From Ectothiorhodospira haloalkaliphila ATCC 51935 (GTDB lineage: Bacteria; Pseudomonadota; Gammaproteobacteria; Ectothiorhodospirales; Ectothiorhodospiraceae): a DNA stretch of 64,000 nt. A program made the translations under genes and the position numbers. Every line of letters begins with the position of its first letter. Position 1 is the stretch's first letter. This document shows, one piece after another, positions 30,277 through 38,670 of the stretch. The notes beneath the pieces were generated by a model. The model saw only the letters and a list, made by a program, of their open reading frames with translations, had not been told where the DNA came from and did not search any database. The DNA is taken from contig NZ_KK214998.1 in NCBI RefSeq assembly GCF_000633935.1, forward strand, positions 1,068,010 through 1,132,009. The letters run 5' to 3'.

Positions 30277-30304
30277 TGGATACCATGGACCAACCCGTCA
30301 TCAA

Positions 30305-30541
30305 GTGAAAACAACAAAGTATTTCCAGGCAACACGAGCAAGGCCTGATCGTGCCAGAATCAAGGACGAGTGGATCTGCCATGTCGTCGAGCACCCGGAA
30401 AGAGAATTCATCCAGGCGGACGGTCGCATCAGACGATGGGCGAGCATCAAGGAGATGGACGAGCGGTATTTGAGGGTGGTGTTATTGGCGGACGGGGAAA
30501 CCATCCATAACGCCTTCTTTGACAGGAGCTTCAAACCATGA
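30305..30541 (+). CDS. Small conserved protein paired with DUF2283
   Basis: This 78-residue protein is not from a family I can name. It begins KTTKYFQATRARPDR after a GTG start and includes HVVEHPEREFIQADGRIRRW and YLRVVLLADGETIHNAFFDR. The DGETIHNAFFDR ending is typical of small proteins that sit immediately before DUF2283 genes. The fold looks alpha/beta with a basic N-terminus. The start is weak: no clear Shine-Dalgarno precedes GTG 30305, and an in-frame TTG at 30266 also exists. Its stop overlaps the next start as ATGA. Two small coupled genes suggest a toxin-antitoxin-like pair, but nothing proves it. Confidence 0.65.
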   Translation: MKTTKYFQATRARPDRARIKDEWICHVVEHPEREFIQADGRIRRWASIKEMDERYLRVVLLADGETIHNAFFDRSFKP

Positions 30542-30735
30542 AAATCAGCTACTTCCATGACACGGACACGCTCTATATCGAGTTCCGTGACGAAGGGATT
30601 ACCGAATCCAGGGATCTGGATGAAAGAACCCTCCTTGACGTCGATGCAGACGGCAACGTGTGCGCCATTACCTTCGAGCACGCCAGCGAAAGAACCGATG
30701 TGAGCCATCTTATCGTGGAAGGCATCGCAGCTTAG
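30538..30735 (+). CDS. DUF2283 domain protein
   Basis: This 65-residue protein starts MKISYFHDTDTLYIEFRDEG and contains TRDLDE-like ESRDLDERTLLDVDADGNVC, the hallmark of DUF2283 (small acidic alpha/beta proteins of unknown role). AGGAGC precedes the ATG, which overlaps the upstream gene by 4 bp. The acidic composition beside a basic partner is typical of small interacting pairs. Function unknown. Confidence 0.8.
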   Translation: MKISYFHDTDTLYIEFRDEGITESRDLDERTLLDVDADGNVCAITFEHASERTDVSHLIVEGIAA

Positions 30736-30757
30736 GCGCCATTTGTTCCGAGGCAGC

Positions 30758-31522
30758 TCAGCCAAACAGCTCCACGAAAAAGATCACCGTCGTGATCGCC
30801 CCCACGAGAACAATGCCGTTGCGCAGGACATTCGGTGGCAGGCGGCGGCCAATTCGGGCGCCGGCGAAACCACCCAGGACGGCCGCCAGTGCCATGGGGG
30901 GGAGTTCGGGCCAGGAGATGGCGCCGCCGGCCATGTAGATGGCCACGGCAATCACGGTGAGCACCGCGGAGAGCAGGTTCTTCAGGCCGTTGGCCACGTT
31001 CAGGTCATGCACACCCAGCAGGCGGAACATGGCCAGCATGACGATGCCCATGCCGCCGTTGAAATACCCGCCATAGCCGCACACGGCCAGCACGCCGACC
31101 CGCCCCCAGAGGCCGTGACCCCGCTTGGCGCGCCGGGCCAGAAACCCATGCAGACGCGGCCCGAAGGCGAACAAGACCGTGGCAAACAACAGCAGCCAGG
31201 GCACGATCGCCCGGAAGGCCTGATCCGAGGTGGCCAGCAGCAGCAAGGCACCTGCAGCGCCCCCCACGGCGCCGATGACCACCACCGCCAGCACCGACAA
31301 CCCCGCTGGGGCCTTGATGAGATCCCGATAGGCCCAGGCACTGGCCAGATAGCCCGGCAGCAGCGCCGCCGTGCCAGTGGCATTGGCCGCCACCGGAGGC
31401 ACACCGGTGAACACCAGGGCTGGCAGGGTGAGGAAGCTCCCCCCACCGGCCAGGGCATTGATGATACCGGCGAAGAAGGCTGCCGTGGCAATGATCAGAA
31501 TGCTAAGGGGTTCCAAAAACAC
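30758..31522 (-). CDS. TauE/SafE family permease
   Basis: This 254-residue membrane protein has about eight helices in two repeats. It has the TauE/SafE signature GIINALAGGGSFLTLPALV (about 16-34), followed by ANATGTAALLPG, and the second-repeat motif GYGGYFNGGMGIVMLAMF. Members export sulfite, sulfonates or organic sulfur compounds. The start is uncertain: GTG at 31522 has GGAG 7 bases upstream and overlaps the end of the hydrolase gene by 20 bp; TTG 31516 is the alternative. The overlap means the two genes are cotranscribed. Confidence 0.85.
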   Translation of the reverse strand: MFLEPLSILIIATAAFFAGIINALAGGGSFLTLPALVFTGVPPVAANATGTAALLPGYLASAWAYRDLIKAPAGLSVLAVVVIGAVGGAAGALLLLATSDQAFRAIVPWLLLFATVLFAFGPRLHGFLARRAKRGHGLWGRVGVLAVCGYGGYFNGGMGIVMLAMFRLLGVHDLNVANGLKNLLSAVLTVIAVAIYMAGGAISWPELPPMALAAVLGGFAGARIGRRLPPNVLRNGIVLVGAITTVIFFVELFG

Positions 31523-32417
31523 GGGCGTGCTCCGAGAGTTCAACAGGGTCCTGATGCCGAAGGTGGGGACGCAGCCAGTCCAGGATGGGGTCCACGTGGC
31601 GGGCGAAGCCCTCGGGGTCGTTGTGCTGCACGCCGGGCAGTGTGAGCACCGTGGCCCGGGGATTCTCCTGGGCCAGGCGACGGGCGTGCCACAGGGGCAC
31701 CACGGTATCCTCGCTGCCATGCACCAGCAGCAGTGGCGCCTGTATGCGCGCCACGGTGGTGCGCGGGGCAATGTCATCGAAGCGATGACCAATCAGCCAT
31801 TCCACGCTACGGTTGATGATCAGCCCCAGCGGCCGGCGGGGGATGCCCCGCTCCTGGAGCCAGCCGTTCATCATGGGTTCGGGATGGGAAAAGGCAGACA
31901 GACTGATCACCGCTCGGATCCCCGGGTTGCGCGAGGCGGTGAGCAGCACCGCCCCGGCCCCCACGGAGTGGCCCAGCAGGATGAAGTCCCCGTGACCTCG
32001 AGCCCGCAGGGCCCCCATGACCGCCTCGGCATCCTCGGCAAAACGGGGCAGTGAAGCGAAGGTGTCATCATCGCTCTGGCCATGACAGCGAGCATCGAAG
32101 ACCGCGACATTCAGGCCCTCGCTCAGCAGTCTGGGCACCATGAACAGCAGATGCGAACCATTGGCCCCCCAGCCATGCACCATCACCACCACCGGCGCGC
32201 CGGGGTGGGGTAGATACCAGGCGGCGGACAGGGTCCTGCCCCGGCGAGTGGGCACCCGAACCCGCTCGGCCAGGATGGTCAGACGTTCGGGATCATCCAC
32301 CCAGCGCCGATCCCGAATGCGAAACGCCCATTGCAGCCAAAGGCGCAAGGCAAACAGGCCCAGGGTGACCAGCACCGGGGCCGCGATAAAAAGCATCAGT
32401 GTTGTCATGATTTCCAT
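31503..32417 (-). CDS. Membrane-anchored alpha/beta hydrolase
   Basis: This 304-residue alpha/beta hydrolase has an N-terminal hydrophobic helix (about 5-25) that probably anchors it in the inner membrane. It has the oxyanion segment VVVMVHGWGANGSH, nucleophile elbow LLGHSVGAGA, acid in LLVHGSEDTVVPL and the catalytic His in GVQHNDPE. All triad residues are present. It resembles the BAAT/FrsA-like or YqkD-type hydrolases whose natural substrates are unknown. The start at 32417 is favoured over 32477; ATG 32408 is also possible. It is cotranscribed with the TauE/SafE permease. Confidence 0.85.
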   Translation of the reverse strand: MEIMTTLMLFIAAPVLVTLGLFALRLWLQWAFRIRDRRWVDDPERLTILAERVRVPTRRGRTLSAAWYLPHPGAPVVVMVHGWGANGSHLLFMVPRLLSEGLNVAVFDARCHGQSDDDTFASLPRFAEDAEAVMGALRARGHGDFILLGHSVGAGAVLLTASRNPGIRAVISLSAFSHPEPMMNGWLQERGIPRRPLGLIINRSVEWLIGHRFDDIAPRTTVARIQAPLLLVHGSEDTVVPLWHARRLAQENPRATVLTLPGVQHNDPEGFARHVDPILDWLRPHLRHQDPVELSEHARVFGTP

Positions 32418-32483
32418 GGGCCATCGGCCCTGATTAAAGTGACATTCCAGGGCACTTCCGCCCCGCGGCATGTTCAAACAGAC

Positions 32484-32627
32484 ATGGACATTCCACTACT
32501 GATCATCGGTGCCCTGCTCATCGCCACCCTCACGGCCTTCGTGCTGGGCGTGCTGCCGTATCCCATCGGCTGGATCATTCTGACCATGGCTTTCATCGGA
32601 CGCCTGATGTTCATCAAGGCGCGCTGA
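32484..32627 (+). CDS. 47-residue membrane protein
   Basis: This small protein of two hydrophobic segments begins MDIPLLIIGALLIATLTAFV, with a Pro-Ile-Gly turn (LPYPIGWII) before the second helix and a basic C-terminus (FIKAR). Bias towards real coding is suggested by the two well-formed helices and positive-inside end. There is no clear Shine-Dalgarno. It lies in the gap between the divergent hydrolase and dsbA-like genes. Function unknown. Confidence 0.5.
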   Translation: MDIPLLIIGALLIATLTAFVLGVLPYPIGWIILTMAFIGRLMFIKAR

Positions 32628-32971
32628 TGGTATTTCGCTGCCTTGGGCCAGTATAATGCCCAGCCATCGGCTCACCATTGATCATCAGCCCTGAATCCGG
32701 GCATGATCAGGGCATACGCTGGATAATGGGAAGGGCGGCCAGAAGCTGCCACGGTCCCGTTTGGCATGGCGCCGGACGTGAACCTGGATTCACGCGGTCC
32801 CGGGGCATTGGGCCCCTTTCCGAAAGGCTGTGATGACACCACCTTTCATTGGCGGCGGGCTGGTGCCCGTCCATGACCGAGCACCCAGATCCCATACCCG
32901 ATCCTGAAGTCATCCACCCGGGGTGGTCGGCCTGAAACCGAAGCAAATGATCCTGCCCCTGGAGCAAACTG
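32628..32971. promoter_or_regulatory. Gene-free leader upstream of the DsbA-type gene
   Basis: This 344-bp stretch has no convincing gene. It contains a perfect TATAAT (32652-32657) oriented to transcribe towards the DsbA gene, which would give a leader of about 310 nt. The leader includes a stem CGTGAA-CCTGGA-TTCACG (32777-32794) flanked by GC-rich complementary sequence, and a block GGCATTGGGCCCC. I do not recognise any known riboswitch consensus in it. Confidence 0.35.
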
Positions 32972-33610
32972 ATGCCGTTGACCCGACGTCGATTCAATCA
33001 ATTCCTGGTAGGAGGGCTGAGCCTGGCCCTCGCTCCCGTCACCCTGGCCGAGTTGCGGGAGGGTCGGGACTGGCGCGCCATCTCCCGTCCTCAGAGCGAG
33101 GCCCCTGAGGGCAAGATCGAGTTGCTCAAGTTCTTTTCCTACGGCTGCCCCTTCTGTGGGCAGCTCAATCAGGTGATGAAGCCCTGGCTTGAGGATTTGC
33201 CAGAGGATGTGGTGTTCCGCCGTGTTCCGGTCTCCTTCAATCGCTCGGCCTGGGCCAATCTCTCCCGCGTGTACTTCGCCCTGGAGGCCACCGGGGAACT
33301 GGAACGACTGGATCAGGAAGTCTTCGATGCCATCGGCCAGCGCCGTGAACGGCTGTTCACCGAGCAGGCGATCATGGACTGGATGGACGACCGCGACGTG
33401 GATACCGAACGGTTTGCCGAAGCCTTCCATGCCTCCCGTACTCAGACCCTGGTGGCACGCGGCGACCGTTTGCAGTCCCGATTCCGCATCAACAGCGTCC
33501 CCACCCTGGTGGTGGATGGCCGCTACGTGGTTGTGGGCGAAGACGCCCGCACCTATCAGGACCTGCTGGATATCACCGAACAACTCATGGACAAGGCCCG
33601 TGCCGCCTGA
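32972..33610 (+). CDS. DsbA-family thiol:disulfide oxidoreductase with Tat-like signal
   Basis: This 212-residue periplasmic thioredoxin-fold protein has active-site Cys59 and Cys62 (SYGCPFCGQL) and the cis-Pro loop INSVPTLVVDG. An inserted helical domain (about 95-160) is typical of DsbA. It oxidises cysteine pairs in exported proteins. The signal region TRRRFNQFLVGGLSLAL (residues 4-20) has a twin-arginine motif rather than the plain Sec signal usual for DsbA. The following basic-protein gene starts 115 bp downstream. The redox partner (DsbB) is not in the window. Confidence 0.88.
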   Translation: MPLTRRRFNQFLVGGLSLALAPVTLAELREGRDWRAISRPQSEAPEGKIELLKFFSYGCPFCGQLNQVMKPWLEDLPEDVVFRRVPVSFNRSAWANLSRVYFALEATGELERLDQEVFDAIGQRRERLFTEQAIMDWMDDRDVDTERFAEAFHASRTQTLVARGDRLQSRFRINSVPTLVVDGRYVVVGEDARTYQDLLDITEQLMDKARAA

Positions 33611-33725
33611 CTCCTCGCCCACCCGCCTTGCAATTTCCTCATCCACTCATGGAGACAAAGACCATGATGTCAGCCGTTCACCTGTCATCCCGCCTTCCCT
33701 GGCTCATTCACGCGACGACCTAGCC

Positions 33726-34028
33726 ATGAACGATTCCCAGCCCACCTCTCCGCGCCGTCGGCTGCAAAGCCTGCTGGCCATCCCTGATAGCCAGCGCACC
33801 GAAGAACAATGGGATGAGCTCATCGAGCTGGAAATCTCCCTGGCTCCGGTCAACCAGAAAAAACCCGGCGAACAAAGCGCCGAACCGGCTGGCCGCGCAC
33901 CACGCGGCGGCGGCCCCAAGCGGCCCCGCGCCGGCGGAAACGGCGGCGCACGCAAGAAGACCTTCAGCAACAAGAAGACCGCCTCGCAGGGCGGCCGCAG
34001 CGCCCCCCGGGGAGCCGTGAGCGAGTAG
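33726..34028 (+). CDS. Small protein with basic Gly/Arg-rich tail
   Basis: This 100-residue protein is not from a family I recognise. The first 50 residues look folded or helical (RRRLQSLLAIPDSQRTEEQW, then ELIELEISL). The C-terminal half is disordered, rich in Gly, Arg, Lys and Ala, with RGGG and GGR elements that resemble RNA-binding tails. It starts at ATG 33726 and ends 21 bp before the convergent spoT stop. Codon choice matches the neighbours. A nucleic-acid role is inference from composition. Confidence 0.6.
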   Translation: MNDSQPTSPRRRLQSLLAIPDSQRTEEQWDELIELEISLAPVNQKKPGEQSAEPAGRAPRGGGPKRPRAGGNGGARKKTFSNKKTASQGGRSAPRGAVSE

Positions 34029-34049
34029 GAACGACCGCGCCGGGGACCT

Positions 34050-36239
34050 TTATCCCCGTGCCCGGGAGATGCGCAGCACCTCGGGCACCCGGCGCAGGCG
34101 GCGCATCAGGTCCGCCAGATGCTTGCGGCTGCGCACGCTCAGGGTGAAGGTGATGGTCGAGGCATGGCCATCGCGTTCGTCGAAGGAGACATTCTCGATA
34201 TTCGAACCCATGTCGGCGATCACCGAGGCCAGATTCGCCAGCACACCCCTTTTGTTGGCTGTCTGTGCACGGATCGCAGCAGCGTACTCCTGGGTGGAGT
34301 CTTCCGACCAGGCCACCGGGATCCACTTGTCCGGCTTGTTGCGATACTCGGCCACGTTGCGACACTGCTCTCGATGCACCACCAGCCCCCGGCCGGCACT
34401 CATCACACCCACGATGGGGTCGCCAGGTATGGGGTGACAGCACTTGGCGAATGACAGCACCATGCCTTCGGTGCCCTTGACTGCAAGGGGCTTGCCCAAG
34501 ATGGCCGGCGACGGCTCAGCCTCATCGGCTTCCGCGTCCGCGTCGTCGCTGCAAAGACGGCGTGCCACCAGGGTGGCCATACGGTTGCCCAGCCCCACAT
34601 CGCCCAGCAAGGCGTCCAGGTTGGGGAGTTGCAGATCCTCCAGCAGACCCTGCATCTGCTCCGGGGGGATCTCCTCCAGGCTCTTGCCAACGCCGATCAG
34701 GGCCTTGTCCAGCAAGCGACGACCCAGGTTGACCGCCTCACCCTGCTGCAGGTTCTTGAGATAATGCCGAATCGCGGCCCGGGCCTTGCCGGTGACCACG
34801 AAATTCAGCCAGGCGGGATTGGGCCGCGCGCCAGGGGCGGTGATCACCTCCACCGTACGGCCACTCTCCAGTTTGGTGGACAGCGGCGCCAGGCGCCGGT
34901 CGATCTTGGCCGCCACGCAGGTGTTGCCCACATCCGAGTGCACCGCGTAGGCAAAGTCCACCGCCGTGGCCCCCTTGGGCAACTCCATGATCTCGCCGCG
35001 AGGCGTGAAGATGTAAACCTCCTCGGGGAAGAGGTCCACCTTCACGTTTTCCAGAAACTCCATGGAGTTGCCGGCAGCCTGCTGGATCTCCAGCACCCCC
35101 TTGAGCCATTCCCGTGCCCGGGCCTGGGCGGAGGCGGACTGCCGATCACCCGCCTTGTACAGCCAGTGGGCCGCAATACCGCTTTCGGCCACCCGGTCCA
35201 TCTCCTCGGTACGGATCTGTACCTCAATGGGGATGCCATGGGGGCCAAACAGGACGGTATGCAGGCTCTGGTAGCCGTTGGCCTTGGGGATGGCGATGTA
35301 GTCCTTGAAGCGACCAGGCACCGGCTTGTACAGGTTGTGGACCACGCCCAGGGCCCGGTAGCAGGCATCCACGTCGGTGACCACGATGCGAATGGCAAAG
35401 ACATCGAAGACCTCTTCGAAGGAGAGGCGTTTTTGCTGCATCTTGCGGTAGATGCTGTAGAGGTTCTTCTCCCGGCCGATAATGCGCGAGACGATCCCCG
35501 CTTCCTCCATGCGCGAGCAGATGGCCGTCTCGATCTTTTGCATCACCTCCTTGCGATGCCCGCGGGACTTTTTGACTGCGTCCTGAAGCACCTTGTAGCG
35601 CAGCGGGTTGTGGGAGGCGAAGCCCAGCACTTCCAGTTCGCGCCGGATGGCGTTCATGCCCAGGCGCTGCGCTATGGGGGCGTAGATCTCCAGGGTTTCC
35701 CGGGCAATGCGTCGCCCCTTGTCGGGGCGCATGACCCCCAGGGTGCGCATGTTATGCAGGCGGTCGGCCAGCTTGACCATGATCACCCGCAGGTCCCGGG
35801 TGATGGCCAGCATCATCTTGCGGAAGTTCTCGGCCTGGGCCTCGGCCTTGGAGCGGAATTTGAGATGGGTGAGCTTGGAGACGCCATCCACCAGCTCGGC
35901 CACATCCTCGCCGAACTCCTCGATGATGCGTTCCTTGCTGATGTGGGTGTCCTCCATGACGTCATGGAGGATGGCGGCAATGATGCTGCGGTGATCCATC
36001 CGCATCTCGGCCATGGTCTTGGCCACGGCCAGGGGATGGACGATATAGGGGTCGCCGCTCAGGCGGGTCTGGCCCTCATGGGCCTCGGCGCCAAACAGGT
36101 AGGCCCGATACACCTCGCTGACCTGATCGGGCTCCAGGTAGCTCTCCAGATAGGCGCACAGGTCCTTGGCCATGAACCGGGTGGTGTCCAGGGACGCGGA
36201 GCTACTGGGGGCCTGGCTGGGGGTGGCACTCTCGACCAT
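34050..36239 (-). CDS. spoT: Bifunctional (p)ppGpp synthase/hydrolase SpoT
   Basis: This 729-residue long RelA/SpoT homologue has an HD hydrolase domain with HPLAVAKTMAEM and ILHDVMEDT (HD motif near residue 90), a synthetase domain (about 220-340), a TGS domain starting near ATAVDFAYAVHSDVGN, and a C-terminal ACT domain (about 655-729). An intact HD motif indicates ability to degrade ppGpp, so SpoT rather than RelA. It controls the stringent response to starvation. It lies downstream of rpoZ and gmk, as in other gammaproteobacteria, 58 bp after the rpoZ stop. Confidence 0.95.
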   Translation of the reverse strand: MVESATPSQAPSSSASLDTTRFMAKDLCAYLESYLEPDQVSEVYRAYLFGAEAHEGQTRLSGDPYIVHPLAVAKTMAEMRMDHRSIIAAILHDVMEDTHISKERIIEEFGEDVAELVDGVSKLTHLKFRSKAEAQAENFRKMMLAITRDLRVIMVKLADRLHNMRTLGVMRPDKGRRIARETLEIYAPIAQRLGMNAIRRELEVLGFASHNPLRYKVLQDAVKKSRGHRKEVMQKIETAICSRMEEAGIVSRIIGREKNLYSIYRKMQQKRLSFEEVFDVFAIRIVVTDVDACYRALGVVHNLYKPVPGRFKDYIAIPKANGYQSLHTVLFGPHGIPIEVQIRTEEMDRVAESGIAAHWLYKAGDRQSASAQARAREWLKGVLEIQQAAGNSMEFLENVKVDLFPEEVYIFTPRGEIMELPKGATAVDFAYAVHSDVGNTCVAAKIDRRLAPLSTKLESGRTVEVITAPGARPNPAWLNFVVTGKARAAIRHYLKNLQQGEAVNLGRRLLDKALIGVGKSLEEIPPEQMQGLLEDLQLPNLDALLGDVGLGNRMATLVARRLCSDDADAEADEAEPSPAILGKPLAVKGTEGMVLSFAKCCHPIPGDPIVGVMSAGRGLVVHREQCRNVAEYRNKPDKWIPVAWSEDSTQEYAAAIRAQTANKRGVLANLASVIADMGSNIENVSFDERDGHASTITFTLSVRSRKHLADLMRRLRRVPEVLRISRARG

Positions 36240-36297
36240 GGGGCATGCTTGCGGGCCTGTCTTGCCCGCGGATCCCGATGAGGATCCGCACGGGGGA

Positions 36298-36558
36298 CTA
36301 GATCTCCGTTCGCACCTCCTCTTCGCTCACCTGGGAGGGGCCAGCGTGCTCCCGAGCCACCACTTCATCCAGCACTTCGGGGCCCACCAGCCCGTCGGCG
36401 ATCTCACGCAGGGCCAGTACGGTGGGCTTGTCATTTTCCCAGTCCAGATGGGCATGGGCACCGCCAGCCAGTTGCCGGGCACGCTTGGCAGCGACCAGCA
36501 CCAGGTGGAAGCGGTTGTCCATATTGTCCAGGCAATCTTCAACAGTAACGCGGGCCGT
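36298..36558 (-). CDS. rpoZ: RNA polymerase omega subunit, ACG in start position
   Basis: Omega stabilises the beta-prime subunit of RNA polymerase. The conserved family N-terminus [20 protein letters not shown] is encoded in frame, but the codon where the initiator Met should be is ACG (36558-36556), not ATG. No ATG, GTG or TTG lies in that frame for at least 40 bp upstream. An AGGAG (36574-36570) stands 11 bases before the ACG. The first conventional start is the ATG of Met15 (36522), which would give a 74-residue protein without the conserved N-terminal strand. So either ACG initiates (86 residues) or a shortened omega is made. The gene lies 41 bp downstream of gmk. Confidence 0.8.
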   Translation of the reverse strand, partial: TARVTVEDCLDNMDNRFHLVLVAAKRARQLAGGAHAHLDWENDKPTVLALREIADGLVGPEVLDEVVAREHAGPSQVSEEEVRTEI

Positions 36559-36599
36559 GGTCGGCTCAACTCCTGATTCTTTCGGGAAAACGGTTAATA

Positions 36600-37271
<672 letters not shown>

Positions 37272-37315
37272 TTAACCCAATGACCGGTCCGAGTGCAGGC
37301 GGGGGCATCCCCGAC

Positions 37316-37350
37316 CCCGTGGGAGCGGCCCTCGGCCGCGAAGGGGTTCC
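37316..37350. repeat. Pseudomonas-type REP element
   Basis: The sequence CCCGTGGGAGCGGCCCTCGG then CCGCGAAGGGGTT has the layout of the classical Pseudomonas REP (a GTGGGAGCGG...CCGCGAA palindrome with a GGCCGC/GCGGCC stem). It lies 35 bp upstream of the long hairpin element and may be part of the same composite insertion region between gmk and the thioredoxin gene. Confidence 0.6.
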
Positions 37351-37384
37351 GAGGCCTCCGCTCTCAAGGTTTGGCACCGTGGTG

Positions 37385-37502
37385 GAACCTCGGTGGGGCG
37401 GCATGCCTGTCCGCGGGACGCCGTGAATACCTCCCTGTAGGCTTGATCGCCGCATCCCTGCGGCGAACACCCGCTCCCAGGCATGCCGCCCCACCGAGGT
37501 TC
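37385..37502. repeat. Long hairpin element, copy 1
   Basis: Outer arms at 37385-37409 and 37478-37502 are perfectly complementary over 25 bp. Inside them a second pair, GCGGG (37413-37417) and CCCGC (37470-37474), encloses the core GCGGGACGCCGTGAATAC then CTCCCTGTAGGCT, followed by a small hairpin TCGCCGC-ATCCCT-GCGGCGA (37447-37466). The core is shared with copy 2 at 48136-48250, but the outer arms are unrelated. It lies between the gmk and thioredoxin genes. Confidence 0.85.
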
Positions 37503-37547
37503 GGATACTCAGGTGGCTTTCGGTGAAAAAAGCCGTGAAAGAGCGAT

Positions 37548-38594
37548 TCAATCCATCAGATCCACCTCAATGCCCTGTTCATACAGGGACTGGGCGCGGC
37601 CATCCAGATAGCGTTGCAGTTCCGGCTCGTCCCGGTAGGCGCCTGTGGCCACATACGCCATCACCGACTGCACATGGAAGCTGCGCAGATACCCCTCCGT
37701 GCGGATCACCTCACCATCCTCGGACGTGTACAGGGCCATGGTGGGGGTGTATAGCACGCCGGCCTCACGGGCCCATTCCCGGGCCGTGGTGCTCACGCCA
37801 TCGGGGGTGATCAGCGGGGTGTCGGACCAGATGTCCACCTGGGCCACCTGGAAGCGCTCCAGCTGGGCCTGAGTCTCCTCACGCTGCAGGATATCCCCAT
37901 GCAATTCGTCACAGGCGGAGCACTGGGCCTGCTCGAAAAAGATCAAGAGAGGTTTGTCACCGTCCTCGAGAGCCGCTGCCAAGTCCATGGGGGGCTGCAT
38001 CCAGTCCTCGCGGACATGCAGTTCTCCGGACGCCGGTTCACCGCCAACCTGCTCGAAATACTCGGGAAAGCTCATTTCGTTCTCGAGGCCCTCGCCGATG
38101 TAGGACAGGGCGGCGCGGAATCGATGCGGCTCGTAGTAGCCGTTCAGGCGGGCCACGGTCTCGAAGTCTTCGTTGAACATCAGCAGGGTGGGCGTGAACT
38201 GAACGCCCAGGTCACGGGCAAAGTCGCGCTCGGTGGTATCACGGCCTTCCATGTCGGTGACCTCGCGGGCGCCCCACATGTTGATGGCAATGACGTGGAA
38301 GTACTCCTGGGCCTTTTCGGCGATGTCGTGCTGACCGAAATTGTCGCGGATCAGCTTCTCGCAATAGGGGCAGCCATCCTGGTAAAAATACAGCATCAGC
38401 CGCTTGCCCTCGGCGGCGGCCTCCTCCACATCCTCGCGAATATCCAGGAAGGACTCATGGAACCAGGGGGGCGGCTCCACCCACCCGGGATTGACCATGC
38501 CGGGCGCCAGCCGGGGGCCGTCTTGCGCGACCCCCGCAGCAGGCAGGCACATCAGGGCGATCAAGCTCACCCAACGATAGAGTTTTATTGTCAT
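37548..38594 (-). CDS. Periplasmic protein with two thioredoxin-like domains
   Basis: This 348-residue protein has a signal peptide (about 1-23) and two tandem thioredoxin folds. Domain 1 has the active site DGCPYCEKL (about 70-80) and domain 2 has QAQCSACDEL (about 220-230). Each domain has its own cis-Pro segment (FTPTLLMF and YTPTMALY). It resembles SoxW-type thioredoxins of sulfur oxidisers, but the duplication is less usual. It probably shuttles electrons to periplasmic disulfides. AGGAGG precedes the ATG. It is downstream of the actin-like gene, 76 bp away. Confidence 0.8.
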   Translation of the reverse strand: MTIKLYRWVSLIALMCLPAAGVAQDGPRLAPGMVNPGWVEPPPWFHESFLDIREDVEEAAAEGKRLMLYFYQDGCPYCEKLIRDNFGQHDIAEKAQEYFHVIAINMWGAREVTDMEGRDTTERDFARDLGVQFTPTLLMFNEDFETVARLNGYYEPHRFRAALSYIGEGLENEMSFPEYFEQVGGEPASGELHVREDWMQPPMDLAAALEDGDKPLLIFFEQAQCSACDELHGDILQREETQAQLERFQVAQVDIWSDTPLITPDGVSTTAREWAREAGVLYTPTMALYTSEDGEVIRTEGYLRSFHVQSVMAYVATGAYRDEPELQRYLDGRAQSLYEQGIEVDLMD

Positions 38595-38670
38595 GTTGCC
38601 TCCTTTGGCTCAGGCCATCGGCCTTGAATGAACCTAGACCAAGAGCATCAGCCGAGCAACTTGACAAACC

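Noticed and set aside
33649-33723. 24-codon frame before the basic-tail protein
   Set aside because: It ends 2 bp before ATG 33726 and could be a leader, but it has no Shine-Dalgarno before the first ATG and no recognisable content.
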